DNA from: JACCZX01 sp963829995
GTDB lineage: Bacteria > Pseudomonadota > Gammaproteobacteria > Burkholderiales > Burkholderiaceae_F
Direction of reading: 5' to 3'
Length of the DNA: 64,000 bases
NCBI GenBank assembly: GCA_963829995.1
Contig: CAWHKW010000022.1
Location: 372,001-436,000, forward strand
Part shown: one piece after another, positions 35,266 to 44,351 of the stretch
How the letters are laid out: every line of letters begins with the position of its first letter
How positions within the stretch are numbered: position 1 is the stretch's first letter
Translations under genes and position numbers: made by a program
Notes under the pieces: generated by a model
The model's database searches: none
Told to the model about the DNA's origin: nothing
Seen by the model: the letters and a program-made list of their open reading frames with translations, nothing else

Positions 35266-36999
35266 ATGGCACAACAAGTCGAAGTAAAAGTCCCGGATAT
35301 CGGCGACTTCAAAGACGTCGAGGTCATCGAGCTATTGGTCAAGCCCGGTGACGCGATCGCGAAAGACCAGTCACTGATCACGGTCGAAAGCGACAAGGCG
35401 TCGATGGAGATCCCGTCTTCTGCGGCAGGCATCGTGAAGCAGCTGATGGTGAAACTGGGGGACAAGGTTTCAAAGGACTCGCCGTTGCTTGTGGTCGACA
35501 GCGACGCGCAGACCGCCCCCGCTGCGAAGACTTCGCCACCGGCTACTGAAGCAGGTCGTGCCGCTGCCGCTCCACCCAAGCCGACCGCGCCCGCACCATC
35601 GGCGCCGGCGCCGATTGCAAGCGCCGCAGCCAAGTCAGAGGCTATCGAAATCACCGTTCCCGACATCGGCGACTTCAAAGAGGTCGAAGTCATCGAGGTA
35701 CTGGTCAAGCCCGGGGATGCCGTCGCCAAGGATCAATCGCTGATTACGGTGGAAAGCGATAAGGCGTCGATGGAAATTCCATCGTCGCATGCAGGCGTGA
35801 TCAAGGAACTGAAGATCAAGCTCGGCGACAAGGTGTCCAAGGGGACACTGCTCGCGATCGTGACCACGACAGGACAACAGCCTGCGCCGGCATCGCAACA
35901 ACCTTCGGTAGCGAAGGAACCTGCACAAGCTGCCGGCGCGCCCGCAGCCGCACCTGCCACGGCCGCCATAGAACCGAAGTCGGCGGAGCCGTCGCCCACG
36001 CGCTCGCACGCGTTTGCCACCGAAATGGGAGCGCGTCCCGAGCCTCTCGATCTTGGCCCCGTGCCCGGCGCAAAGCCGCACGCATCGCCATCGGTGCGCA
36101 GGTTCGCACGAGAACTTGGCGTCGATTTGACAGCGGTGCGAGGCAGCGCGCCAAAGGGGCGGATCACCGAAGACGACGTTCGATCTCATGTAAAGGCGAC
36201 GATGGCCGGTGGCGCACGGCCAGCAGCGGCTGCCGGCGCGTCTTCCGCCGGAGTGCCCTCAAACCTTCCTCCGTGGCCGCAGGTCGACTTTGCCAAATTC
36301 GGTCCGATCAAGCGCGTCGAGATGTCGCGCATCCGCCGGATTTCCGGTCCCGCGCTGACGCGCAACTGGGTGTCGATTCCGCACGTCACCAATCACGATG
36401 ATGCCGATATCACCGAGCTCGAAGCGTTCCGCGTGCAACTGAACAAGGAGAACGAAAAGAGCGGTCTGAAGCTCACGATGCTGGCGTTTCTAATCAAGGC
36501 CTGTGTTGCTGCGCTGAAGAAATTTCCCGAGTTCAATTCTTCGATCGATGCCGAAACCGGGGACGCGGTGATCCTCAAGGAGTATTTCCACATCGGGTTT
36601 GCGGCCGACACGCCGAATGGACTGGTCGTGCCAGTCGTTAAGGATGCAGATAAGAAAGGCGTCATCGATATCGCGCAGGAAACGGCCGCGCTGGCGGCGA
36701 AGGCGCGCGACGGCAAGCTCGGCCCGAGCGACATGCAGGGCGGCACGTTTTCAATCTCATCGCTAGGCGGCATCGGCGGCACCTATTTCACGCCGATCAT
36801 CAACGCGCCCGAGGTTGCGATTCTCGGGGTATGCCGCTCGCAAACGCGGCCAGTGTGGGACGGCAAGCAGTTCGCACCGCGCCTGATTCTGCCGCTGTCG
36901 CTCTCCTGGGATCACCGCGTTGTCGACGGTGCCGGTGCTGCGCGCTTCAACGCGTACCTCGCTCAAGTACTGGCCGACTTTCGCCGCGTGCTTTTGTGA
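35266..36999 (+). CDS. aceF: Pyruvate dehydrogenase E2, dihydrolipoyl acetyltransferase with two lipoyl domains
   Basis: A 577-aa protein. Lipoyl domain 1 spans residues 1-80 with lipoyl lysine K44 (ESDKAS). Lipoyl domain 2 spans about 126-203 with the same motif. Pro/Ala linkers join them. The E1/E3-binding domain lies at about 270-312 (ASPSVRRFARELGVDL). The catalytic domain runs from about 345 to the end, with SLSWDHRVVDGAGAARF. The two lipoyl domains, and that of the downstream E3, are nearly identical in sequence. Stop and next start are 4 bases apart. Confidence 0.96.
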   Translation: MAQQVEVKVPDIGDFKDVEVIELLVKPGDAIAKDQSLITVESDKASMEIPSSAAGIVKQLMVKLGDKVSKDSPLLVVDSDAQTAPAAKTSPPATEAGRAAAAPPKPTAPAPSAPAPIASAAAKSEAIEITVPDIGDFKEVEVIEVLVKPGDAVAKDQSLITVESDKASMEIPSSHAGVIKELKIKLGDKVSKGTLLAIVTTTGQQPAPASQQPSVAKEPAQAAGAPAAAPATAAIEPKSAEPSPTRSHAFATEMGARPEPLDLGPVPGAKPHASPSVRRFARELGVDLTAVRGSAPKGRITEDDVRSHVKATMAGGARPAAAAGASSAGVPSNLPPWPQVDFAKFGPIKRVEMSRIRRISGPALTRNWVSIPHVTNHDDADITELEAFRVQLNKENEKSGLKLTMLAFLIKACVAALKKFPEFNSSIDAETGDAVILKEYFHIGFAADTPNGLVVPVVKDADKKGVIDIAQETAALAAKARDGKLGPSDMQGGTFSISSLGGIGGTYFTPIINAPEVAILGVCRSQTRPVWDGKQFAPRLILPLSLSWDHRVVDGAGAARFNAYLAQVLADFRRVLL

Positions 37000-37003
37000 A
37001 GCG

Positions 37004-37606
37004 ATGACGACAATCGTTGTGGTGAAGAAGAACGAGGAGATTGCGATTGCTTCCGATGCGCTAGTGACATTCGGCGAAACGCGGCTGCCGCACGGATACG
37101 AAGTCAACGAGAAGATTTTCTCGATCGGCGATTCGTATATCGGCCTGGCGGGAAGTACCGCGCACTTCGTGGTGTTGGCCGAGGCTATGCGGCATCTGGC
37201 CGACGAGTGCAAGCTCTACAGCCGCGAACAGGTGTTCAGCACCTTTCAGCGCCTGCACGTGATCTTGAAAGACAAGTTTTTCCTGAACCCGAAAGAAGAC
37301 GATTCCGATCCGTACGAGTCATCGCAGATCACCGCATTGATCGCGAACCCTTCGGGAATTTACGGCGTGTACTCGTACCGCGAGGTGTTCAGCTTCGACC
37401 GCTTCTGGGGCATCGGCTCGGGCCGCAACTTTGCGCTGGGTGCGATGCACGCGACGTATGACCGCGCGAGAAACGCACGCAACGTTGCAGAGATAGGAAT
37501 AAAGGCGGGTGCCGAGTTCGACAAGAGCTCCTCGCTGCCGCTGCGCGTGTTCAGTTTTCAAACGGGTTCTGCCGCGGGCCGCGAGCCAGAACAACAAACG
37601 CAATGA
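37004..37606 (+). CDS. Betaproteobacterial proteasome homologue (BPH), Ntn-hydrolase
   Basis: A 200-aa protein starting MTTIVVVKK. Removal of Met exposes Thr1 as nucleophile, as in HslV (TTIVxVR). With Thr1 numbering, Asp17 falls in IASDALVTFG, the proteasome position, and a lysine at 36 lies near the expected general base. LAGSTAHFVVLAEA and GSGRNFALGAMHATYD follow, as in HslV and proteasome beta folds. The family described as BPH forms tetradecameric double rings; the partner ATPase, if any, is unknown. The gene starts 4 bases after aceF, and its stop overlaps the lpdA start (ATGA), so it is translated within the PDH operon. Confidence 0.85.
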   Translation: MTTIVVVKKNEEIAIASDALVTFGETRLPHGYEVNEKIFSIGDSYIGLAGSTAHFVVLAEAMRHLADECKLYSREQVFSTFQRLHVILKDKFFLNPKEDDSDPYESSQITALIANPSGIYGVYSYREVFSFDRFWGIGSGRNFALGAMHATYDRARNARNVAEIGIKAGAEFDKSSSLPLRVFSFQTGSAAGREPEQQTQ

Positions 37607-39384
37607 GCGCCATAGAAGTTCAGGTTCCGGACATCGGCGACTTCAAAGACGTTGAGGTCATCGAAGTGTTGGTCAAGCCGGGCGACGAAATCGTCAAGGA
37701 CCAATCCCTGATAACCGTTGAGAGCGATAAGGCGTCGATGGAGATTCCGTCGTCGGCCGCAGGCGTTGTGAAGGAACTGCGCGTCAAGCTGGGCGACAAG
37801 GTGTCCAAGGGCAGCGCGGTGTTGTCAATCGAAGCGTCGGCAACCGCAGCCGAGACCGCCTCTGCACCAGCGGCGCCTCCGGCAGCGGCGACAGCATCGG
37901 CTGATGCATCCGCGGCAGGTTCCATCAACGAGGATCAGCCCGACATCGAGTGCGATGTGCTCGTGCTCGGCGCCGGCCCGGGTGGGTACTCGGCCGCGTT
38001 TCGCTCCGCGGATCTGGGCAAGAAGACGGTGCTGGTGGAGCGCTATGCGACCCTCGGTGGCGTCTGCTTGAACGTAGGCTGCATTCCGTCCAAAGCGCTG
38101 CTGCATGTGGCCGCAGTGATGGATGAAGCCGCGCACTTCGAGAGCATTGGTGTGAACTTTGCAAAGCCGACGCTCGATATCGACAAGCTGCGTGCGCATA
38201 AATCGAAGGTCGTTGGAAAGCTGACCGGCGGGCTCAACACGATGGCCAAGGCGCGGAAGGTGACCGTAGTGCGCGGGGCGGGCAGGTTCATCGGCCCGCA
38301 TCGTTTGCAGGTCGATCTGACCACCGGTGACGGGTGCGCCACCAGTGGCGAGAAGAAAGTGGTGCGCTTTGCGAAGGCGATCATCGCTGCCGGGTCGCAG
38401 TCGGTGAAGCTCCCGTTCATCGAGAAAAGTGCGCCCGACGATCCCCGGATTGTCGACTCGACCGGCGCATTGGAACTAAGCGCAGTGCCGAAGCGCATGC
38501 TGGTCATCGGCGGTGGGATCATCGGGCTCGAGATGGCGACGGTGTACTCAACGCTGGGTGCTCGCATCGACGTCGTGGAAATGCTGGACGGCTTGATGAC
38601 CGGCGCCGACCGCGACCTGGTCAAGGTCTGGCAAAAATTTAACGAGAAACGCTTCGACAAAGTGATGCTCAAGACCAGGGCCGTCGAGGTTGAGGCCAAG
38701 TCCGATGGGATTTCGGTCAGGTTCGACGGCGAGCAAGCGCCCAGCGGCCCGCAACTGTATGACCTGGTATTGCTGAGCGTGGGCCGTTCGCCAAATGGCA
38801 AAACGCTTGCCGCCGATAAAGCCGGCGTCACGGTGACCGACCGCGGATTCATCGAGGTCGATCGGCAAATGCGCACCAATGTGCCGCACATCTTTGCGAT
38901 TGGCGACATCGTTGGCAACCCGATGCTCGCGCACAAGGCAGTGCACGAAGGCCACGTAGCGGCAGAAGTCGCTGCCGGAGAAAAAAGCTACTTTGACGCG
39001 CGAGTCATTCCGTCGGTCGCATACACCGATCCTGAAATCGCGTGGGCGGGTGTGACCGAAGAAGAAGCCAAGGCGCAGGGCATCAAGGTCAAAGTCGGAA
39101 AGTTTCCCTGGCAGGCCAGCGGCCGCGCGATCGCCAACGGCCGCGACGAGGGATTTACAAAGCTGATCTTCGACGAGGCCACGCACCGCATCATCGGCGG
39201 CGGGATTGTCGGCACCCACGCGGGTGACCTGATCAGCGAGGTTGCGCTCGCAATCGAGATGGGCGCCGATGCGGTCGATATCGGCAAGACAATCCACCCG
39301 CACCCGACCCTCGGTGAGTCGATCGGGATGGCGGCCGAAGTGGCGCACGGCACGTGTACCGACTTGCCACCGCAGCGTAGGTAA
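37603..39384 (+). CDS. lpdA: Dihydrolipoyl dehydrogenase (E3) with N-terminal lipoyl domain
   Basis: A 593-aa protein. Residues 1-79 form a lipoyl domain (K43 in ESDKAS). A Pro/Ala linker follows. The flavoprotein part begins near 120 with the FAD motif VLGAGPGGYSAAFR. The redox pair is in GGVCLNVGCIPSKALLH. The NAD motif is VIGGGIIGLEMATVYSTLG, and the C-terminus has HPHPTLGESIGMAAE with the catalytic His-Glu. It re-oxidises dihydrolipoyl groups. Lipoyl-E3 fusions are typical of betaproteobacterial PDH. Confidence 0.97.
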   Translation: MSAIEVQVPDIGDFKDVEVIEVLVKPGDEIVKDQSLITVESDKASMEIPSSAAGVVKELRVKLGDKVSKGSAVLSIEASATAAETASAPAAPPAAATASADASAAGSINEDQPDIECDVLVLGAGPGGYSAAFRSADLGKKTVLVERYATLGGVCLNVGCIPSKALLHVAAVMDEAAHFESIGVNFAKPTLDIDKLRAHKSKVVGKLTGGLNTMAKARKVTVVRGAGRFIGPHRLQVDLTTGDGCATSGEKKVVRFAKAIIAAGSQSVKLPFIEKSAPDDPRIVDSTGALELSAVPKRMLVIGGGIIGLEMATVYSTLGARIDVVEMLDGLMTGADRDLVKVWQKFNEKRFDKVMLKTRAVEVEAKSDGISVRFDGEQAPSGPQLYDLVLLSVGRSPNGKTLAADKAGVTVTDRGFIEVDRQMRTNVPHIFAIGDIVGNPMLAHKAVHEGHVAAEVAAGEKSYFDARVIPSVAYTDPEIAWAGVTEEEAKAQGIKVKVGKFPWQASGRAIANGRDEGFTKLIFDEATHRIIGGGIVGTHAGDLISEVALAIEMGADAVDIGKTIHPHPTLGESIGMAAEVAHGTCTDLPPQRR

Positions 39385-39503
39385 TAGTTTGTCAGTCGAC
39401 CGGCAGCGACCTCGTCCGTCCGGATGCGTGCGGCGCGATTGATTTGTCATCGGCAAGCCGTACGCTATAGAGCCTCAGCTTTCCTAATCAGAGTCATCGG
39501 GCG

Positions 39504-40683
39504 ATGGGCTTTCTCGAATTTCTCGCCGCAGGCGCCGCACCGGAAGCGGTCACAGCCGATGACTTCCCCGATGATGCAGTGCGCTGGTCTGACCCAGACA
39601 CTTGGGGCGGCCACCTCCCGGCTCGCGGCGAAGCGGTCACCGTCGAGATGGGCCGCACGCTGATCGTCGACCAGGACCTCGATGTAGGCTCGCTGCACAT
39701 CAAGGGCACGGTGATCGTCGAGCGACGCGACGTCTCGATCGGCGCCAATTGGATCCTGGTCGAAGGCGCTGGCGCGCTGATTGCCGGCAGTGCTGAGCAG
39801 CCGTTCAAACAGCGACTTCATATCACGCTGTGTTCGAGCGCAAACGAGCAAAGTGCCTCGGCACATCCGCAGCTCGGCAGCAAATTTCTGGCGGCGATCA
39901 ACGGCGGGACGATCGATTTGCACGGCGAGGCCGCGCACGTCGTGGGTGCCGCTTGGCAGCAGCACTGCTCCGGGTCACATCACGCTGCGCCTGGCGCAGC
40001 CGGTCGACTGGCGCGCCGGCGAGCGCATTGCAGTCGCGTCGGGCGCCGATCATTGCCTGCTCGAGGAACGCACGATCGACGATGTCGGCACCGATTGCCT
40101 GACGGTCCGTCTCGCGGCGCCGGTGTGGCATCGGCATCATGGCAAGCACGCGCCGTTGCGGCATGTGTTGCCGGGATCGATCGGCAAAGTGGTGCTGCTC
40201 TCGCGCAATATCGTGATCGAAGGATGCGCCGACTCGGAACGCAACAGCGTTGGAGCGTATTGCCTGATTACGGGTTCGCCCGACAAACCCCAGCACGCTT
40301 CGAGCGCGCGTTTTTCCGGCGTCGAATTCCGGCGCATGGGCCAGTTCAACCGCCCCGGCCGCTACCCGCTGCATTGGCACGACAACGGCGACGCCGAAGA
40401 CAGCTCGGTCGTCGGCTGCTTGATTCATCAGTCGTATCAGCGCGGCATCGTGTCGGTGGGCTCGCGCCACGTTCGCATCAGCGGCAACGTGGTGATGAAG
40501 CCGTATGGCCACGGCTATATCGTCGAGAGCGAAGACAACTCGCCTCAGCTCGTCACGACGAACCTGGCGTTGCGACCGCGCGTGGTGCGCTTCGCCGATC
40601 AAAAAATGCGCAGTTACTGCGAGCACCGGCCGCGCGCGTTCTGGATCGTTCAGTCCGCAACCGCGCGCGCGGCCATTCACTAG
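39504..40683 (+). pseudogene. G8-domain protein (CEMIP/TMEM2-like), frameshifted
   Basis: The reading from the ATG at 39504 contains a G8 domain: WSDPDTWGGHLPARGEAV, then LIVDQDLDVGSLHIKGTV and GANWILVEGAGALIAGS. At about 39929 the frame must shift by +1. Removing one G from GAGG there joins GGTIDLHGE to PRTSWVPLGSSTAPGHITL, and the frame continues to 40683. The second part has a parallel beta-helix pattern (HWHDNGDAEDSSVVGCLIHQ). The restored protein is about 392 residues. G8 domains occur in human hyaluronan-degrading CEMIP and TMEM2 and in some bacterial proteins; the bacterial role is unknown. Either a one-base assembly error or a real pseudogene. No signal peptide is seen. Confidence 0.8.
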
Positions 40684-40741
40684 GCACGCCGCACTCCGTT
40701 ACGCCCCGTATCATTCGTCCCGGTGCAGCCGCGGGCGCAGC

Positions 40742-41440
40742 ATGTCGACACAAGATGAACTGAAACGATCGGTTGCGCGAGCCGCAATCCGCTTCGTCAA
40801 GGGTGGCGAAATAATCGGCGTTGGCACGGGCTCGACAGCCGACTATTTCATCGACGAGCTCGGAGCGCTGAAAGGCAACATTGCCGGCGCCGTGCCGAGC
40901 TCGGAGCGCAGCGCGATACGGCTCGCTCACCACGGGATTCGCCTGTTCGATCTGAACGACGTCGAATCGCTATCGGTCTACGTCGATGGCGCCGATCAGA
41001 TCGACGCCAAATTTTCGATGATCAAGGGTGGCGGCGGTGCGCTGACGCGCGAGAAGATTGTGGCCGCGGTGGCGCAGACATTCGTCTGCATCGCGGACGA
41101 AAGCAAGCGAGTCGAGACACTCGGCGGCTTTCCATTGCCGGTGGAAGTCATTCCGATCGCGTGTGCTTATGTGATGCGCGAGCTCGCGCACTATGGCGTG
41201 CCCAAGGTGCGATCCGGATTTATGACCGATAACGGCAACGCGATCATCGACGTGCATGATCCGGAGATTCGTGACGCGCGCGCGCTCGAGCAACGCATCG
41301 ACAGCATTGCGGGCGTCGTGACCAATGGTCTGTTTGCGGCACGTGGCGCCGATGTTCTGTTATTGGGCACCGTTGGCGGCGTGATCGAGTCGCGGCGGCC
41401 GGATGATCGCGAGAACGGACCATGGCAGCCCGGACGCTGA
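40742..41440 (+). CDS. rpiA: Ribose-5-phosphate isomerase A
   Basis: A 232-aa protein. The ATG at 40742 gives the family N-terminus (DELKRSVARAAIRFV). It has IIGVGTGSTADYFIDEL, VYVDGADQIDAKFSMIKGGGGALTREKIVAA with catalytic Asp and Glu, and FICIADESK-like FVCIADESKRV. SGFMTDNGNAIIDV and NGLFAARGADVLLLG close the fold. It interconverts ribose-5-phosphate and ribulose-5-phosphate. The 3' end overlaps the next gene by 19 bases. Confidence 0.95.
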   Translation: MSTQDELKRSVARAAIRFVKGGEIIGVGTGSTADYFIDELGALKGNIAGAVPSSERSAIRLAHHGIRLFDLNDVESLSVYVDGADQIDAKFSMIKGGGGALTREKIVAAVAQTFVCIADESKRVETLGGFPLPVEVIPIACAYVMRELAHYGVPKVRSGFMTDNGNAIIDVHDPEIRDARALEQRIDSIAGVVTNGLFAARGADVLLLGTVGGVIESRRPDDRENGPWQPGR

Positions 41441-42147
41441 ACCGCTACGGCAGGCGTTCGTTGGTCAGCGCTCTTCTGCGCGCGGTCGGGTGGCTGGTGG
41501 CTGCGTTGATCATCGTTGCGGCAACGTATGTGACGGCCGCTATCGCGCTGGGCGCGATTCCGGTCAATTCGTCGTTTGAAGAAGCGCCCGAAGGAATATC
41601 GATTTACGTCCGGACGAACGGCGTGCACGCTGAACTGGTGGTGCCGACACGCGCTGCGAGCGTCGATTGGAGCGCCGAGCATCCGTCGGCGCACATGCGT
41701 TCGCTTGCCGAGCCGCTCGAATGGATAGCGTTCGGCTGGGGCGACCGCGGGTTTTTTGCGCGCACTCCTACGTGGGCAGATCTGCGACCGGGAACTGCGC
41801 TGATGGCGGTCAGCGGGCTAGGTCCCGGAGCGATGCACGTCGAGTACATCGAGTCGCCGCGCGCGTACAAGGCGCGTGAGATAAAGATCAGCGCGGAACA
41901 ATATGCGCGACTGGTCGCGTTCATTCGAGCGTCGTTCCAGCGTGACGCGTCCGGCCGCCCTCATCGCACCAACTTGCCCGGTTACTTTTCAACCGACGCG
42001 TTCTACGATGCGAGCAGCGGCTACAAGTTCTGGTTCACATGCAACGACTGGGTGCGAAGCGCGCTGCGCGACGCCGGTGTGCGTGCGCCACTGTGGGCGC
42101 CGTTTGATACTGCGTTGTTTTATCAACTGCAGAAGATCAATGAGTAG
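41422..42147 (+). CDS. TIGR02117/DUF2459 family protein
   Basis: A 241-aa protein. One membrane segment lies at residues 15-46. The rest matches the DUF2459 family: ISIYVRTNGVHAELVVPT, WIAFGWGDRGFF, then CNDWVRSALRDAGV near the end. The pattern NGVH...W-GD...C-N-W recalls cysteine peptidase-like folds, but the activity is not known. It overlaps rpiA. The 3' flank is a repeat cluster. Confidence 0.85.
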   Translation: MAARTLNRYGRRSLVSALLRAVGWLVAALIIVAATYVTAAIALGAIPVNSSFEEAPEGISIYVRTNGVHAELVVPTRAASVDWSAEHPSAHMRSLAEPLEWIAFGWGDRGFFARTPTWADLRPGTALMAVSGLGPGAMHVEYIESPRAYKAREIKISAEQYARLVAFIRASFQRDASGRPHRTNLPGYFSTDAFYDASSGYKFWFTCNDWVRSALRDAGVRAPLWAPFDTALFYQLQKINE

Positions 42148-42163
42148 TTGAGATTTGTAGGAG

Positions 42164-42341
42164 CAGCAGCGGCTGGCGCAGCTGCGCCGCCTACGTCGTC
42201 GGGCACTAAAGTGCCAACCACTGCGGTACTCACAACGCCGGCGCAAAAAAGGGCTAAAGCGCTTTTTTGCTTAACTACCCCGGCGTTGCTCCGCTCCTCG
42301 GGCGACGACGAAAGGCGGCGCAGCTGCGCCAGCCGCTGCTG
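42164..42341 (+). repeat. Dispersed structured repeat, copy B
   Basis: Perfect 28-base inverted arms (42164-42191 and 42314-42341), starting CAGCAGCGGCTGGCGC, enclose the same core as copy A. The inner stems are CGTCGTCG/CGACGACG, GGCAC-TAAA-GTGCC and GCAAAAAAG/CTTTTTTGC (42243-42251 with 42262-42270). The arms and these stems differ in sequence from copy A but still pair. Confidence 0.88.
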
Positions 42342-42586
42342 TCGCGACACCGCCTCGCACGAGGTGTTGTTCCCCTCCCCTCAACAAGTGAGATTGCCTC
42401 AAGCGCAAGCGTTGGGCGGAGCTGGCCTGCCTTCGGGGCGTCGCCCGAGGAACGGAGCAAGCGCCGGGGCAGTTAAGCGAAATAACGCTTTAGCCCTAGT
42501 TTCGCGCGCGGCGTCTGTGAGTACCGCAGTGGTTGGCACTTTAGTGCCCGACGCCCAGGCAGGACAGCTCCGCCCAACGCTTGCGC
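42342..42586 (-). repeat. Dispersed structured repeat, copy C with tail (inverted)
   Basis: Arms 42403-42431 and 42558-42586 are the same 29-base type as copy A, with one mismatch between them. The core is closest to copy A but on the opposite strand. The tail, 42342-42402, matches the 62-base tail of copy A (25056-25116) in reverse and directly abuts copy B. Copies B and C thus form one composite element filling the 460-base gap between the DUF2459 gene and yggX. Confidence 0.88.
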
Positions 42587-42607
42587 GCCGCGACGAAGCA
42601 CAAGAAT

Positions 42608-42880
42608 TCAAGCACTAGGCGGAACGTATCCCTGCGCCACATCAGCACCTTCGCCGAAGAAGTGTTTTTCCATCTGCGTCAGCAAATACTTCCGTGCGCG
42701 AGTATCCGCAAGATTGAGCCGGTTCTCGTTGACGAGCATCGTCTGATGCTTCAGCCAGCCGGCCCATGCTTCCTTCGAAACGTTTTCCCAAAGCCGCTTG
42801 CCCAGCTCACCCGGCACCGGAGGAAAATCGAGTCCTTCCGCCTCGCGGCCAAGTTTTACGCAGTTCACCATCCTTGCCAT
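42608..42880 (-). CDS. yggX: Probable Fe(2+)-trafficking protein
   Basis: A 90-aa protein, the family length. It starts MARMVNCVKLGREAEGLDFPP with the single conserved cysteine (C7) and continues GELGKRLWENVSKEAW, WLKHQTMLVNENRL and YLLTQMEKHFFGEG. It protects iron-sulfur proteins from oxidative damage. It lies 8 bases after argA on the same strand; the repeat cluster adjoins its 3' end. Confidence 0.94.
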   Translation of the reverse strand: MARMVNCVKLGREAEGLDFPPVPGELGKRLWENVSKEAWAGWLKHQTMLVNENRLNLADTRARKYLLTQMEKHFFGEGADVAQGYVPPSA

Positions 42881-42888
42881 CTTTGCTC

Positions 42889-44247
42889 CTAAAGCTGCTT
42901 CAGCAGCACCTGCGAGCGGCGCTGCCAGTTGTACATGTTCTGCCGCTGCGACGGCAGTTCGTCCACCGCCGCGGGTTTGTAGCCGCGCTTGATGAAGAAG
43001 TGTGCGGCGCGTGTCGTCAGCACGAACAACTTCGCGATGCCGGCCGCTTTCGCGCGCGCTTCGATGCGCCTCATCAGTCGCTCGCCGTCGCCGTACGCCT
43101 GATAGTCAGGATGTACGGTCAGACAAGCGAGTTCGCCCATGCGTTCACGCGGGAACGGATATAACGCTGCGCAGCCGAAAATGAAGCCGTCGTGCTCGAG
43201 CACGACGAAGCGATCGATCTCGCGTTCGATCAGCTCGCGCGGGCGCTTGACCAGCGTCCCGTCGGCTTCCAGCGGCTCGATCAGTTTGATGATGCCGCCA
43301 ACGTCGTCGGGTGTCGCGTCGCGCAACTGTTCGAGGTCCTCCGAGGCGACCATCGTGCCGACCCCTTCGTGCGTGAAAAGCTCCGCGAGCACACTGCCGT
43401 CGAGCGCATAGGAAAGGATGTGAACGCGTGCGACGCCACCCTTCAGGGCCTTGATTGCGTAGCGCAGATTGAATGCGGCGTCGGGCCGGACTTCGCCGGT
43501 AGTCAGCAACGCTTCCGCCGATTGCACCGTCAATTCGCTGCGAAGTTCGCCGTCGCCGCCGCGTACGCCATCGGTCTCGGTCAACAAGATCAGCTTGTCG
43601 GCTTTCACCGCAGTGGCGACTGCGCAGGCGGTGTCTTCCATCGTCAGGTTGAACGCTTCGCCGGTGGGGGAAAAACCCAAAGGCGACAACAGAACGATCG
43701 CACCGTTCGCCAGCGTGAAGCGCAACGCATCGGCGTCCACCTTGCGCACGACGCCAGTCAACTGATAGTCGACACCGTCGATCACACCGAGCGGCCGGGC
43801 GGTCACAAAATTGCCGCTCACCACTCGCACCTTCGAATGCGCCATCGGTGTAGATGGCAGGCCTTGTGAAAAAGCCGCTTCAATATCCAGACGAATCTCG
43901 CCCGATGCTTCCTTCGCGCATTCGAGCGCAGGCGTATCCGTAATGCGTACGTCGTTCGCGAATCGCGCCTCGACTCCCTTCAGCGCGAGTTGCGCTTGCA
44001 CTTGCGGGCGCGAGCCATGCACGATCAGCAGACGAATCCCCATCGCATTGAGCAACGACAGGTCCTGGACCAGGGTCACCAGATGACCGGCCTCGACCAG
44101 GCCGCCTGCAAAACCCACTACGAACGTTTTGCCGCGATGCGCGTGCACGTAGGGCGCCACTTCGCGCAGCCAGGCGACGAAACGCGCATGGTCACCGCTG
44201 GCTGCGGTTGGCGCGGTCGTTGGCGCTGCGGTGGCAGTATCGTCCAT
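42889..44247 (-). CDS. argA: N-acetylglutamate synthase
   Basis: A 452-aa protein from the ATG at 44247; a GTG at 44271 would add eight residues, and neither has a strong ribosome site. The N-terminal acetylglutamate kinase-like domain has KTFVVGFAGGLVEAG, LLIVHGSRPQV and VLLSPLGFSPTGEAFNL. The C-terminal GNAT domain has GCAALYPFPRERMGELACLTVHPDYQAYGDGERLM. It makes N-acetylglutamate for arginine synthesis and is normally inhibited by arginine. Divergent from hrpA, which begins 104 bases away. Confidence 0.94.
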   Translation of the reverse strand: MDDTATAAPTTAPTAASGDHARFVAWLREVAPYVHAHRGKTFVVGFAGGLVEAGHLVTLVQDLSLLNAMGIRLLIVHGSRPQVQAQLALKGVEARFANDVRITDTPALECAKEASGEIRLDIEAAFSQGLPSTPMAHSKVRVVSGNFVTARPLGVIDGVDYQLTGVVRKVDADALRFTLANGAIVLLSPLGFSPTGEAFNLTMEDTACAVATAVKADKLILLTETDGVRGGDGELRSELTVQSAEALLTTGEVRPDAAFNLRYAIKALKGGVARVHILSYALDGSVLAELFTHEGVGTMVASEDLEQLRDATPDDVGGIIKLIEPLEADGTLVKRPRELIEREIDRFVVLEHDGFIFGCAALYPFPRERMGELACLTVHPDYQAYGDGERLMRRIEARAKAAGIAKLFVLTTRAAHFFIKRGYKPAAVDELPSQRQNMYNWQRRSQVLLKQL

Positions 44248-44351
44248 CTCAAAAGTATACTTATCGGTCACGTGAGCGCGACGTTGTCACATGATGACGC
44301 GCATACAACGCTTTGCCTTTCGGCATCAACCCATGACAGCGCCGCGCTGAT

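Noticed and set aside
42403..42586. Integron attC site, because GTTGGGC and GCCCAAC occur at the arms
   Set aside because: The order of the two core-like motifs is the opposite of attC (which runs RYYYAAC to GTTRRRY), and no integrase or cassette array is present.
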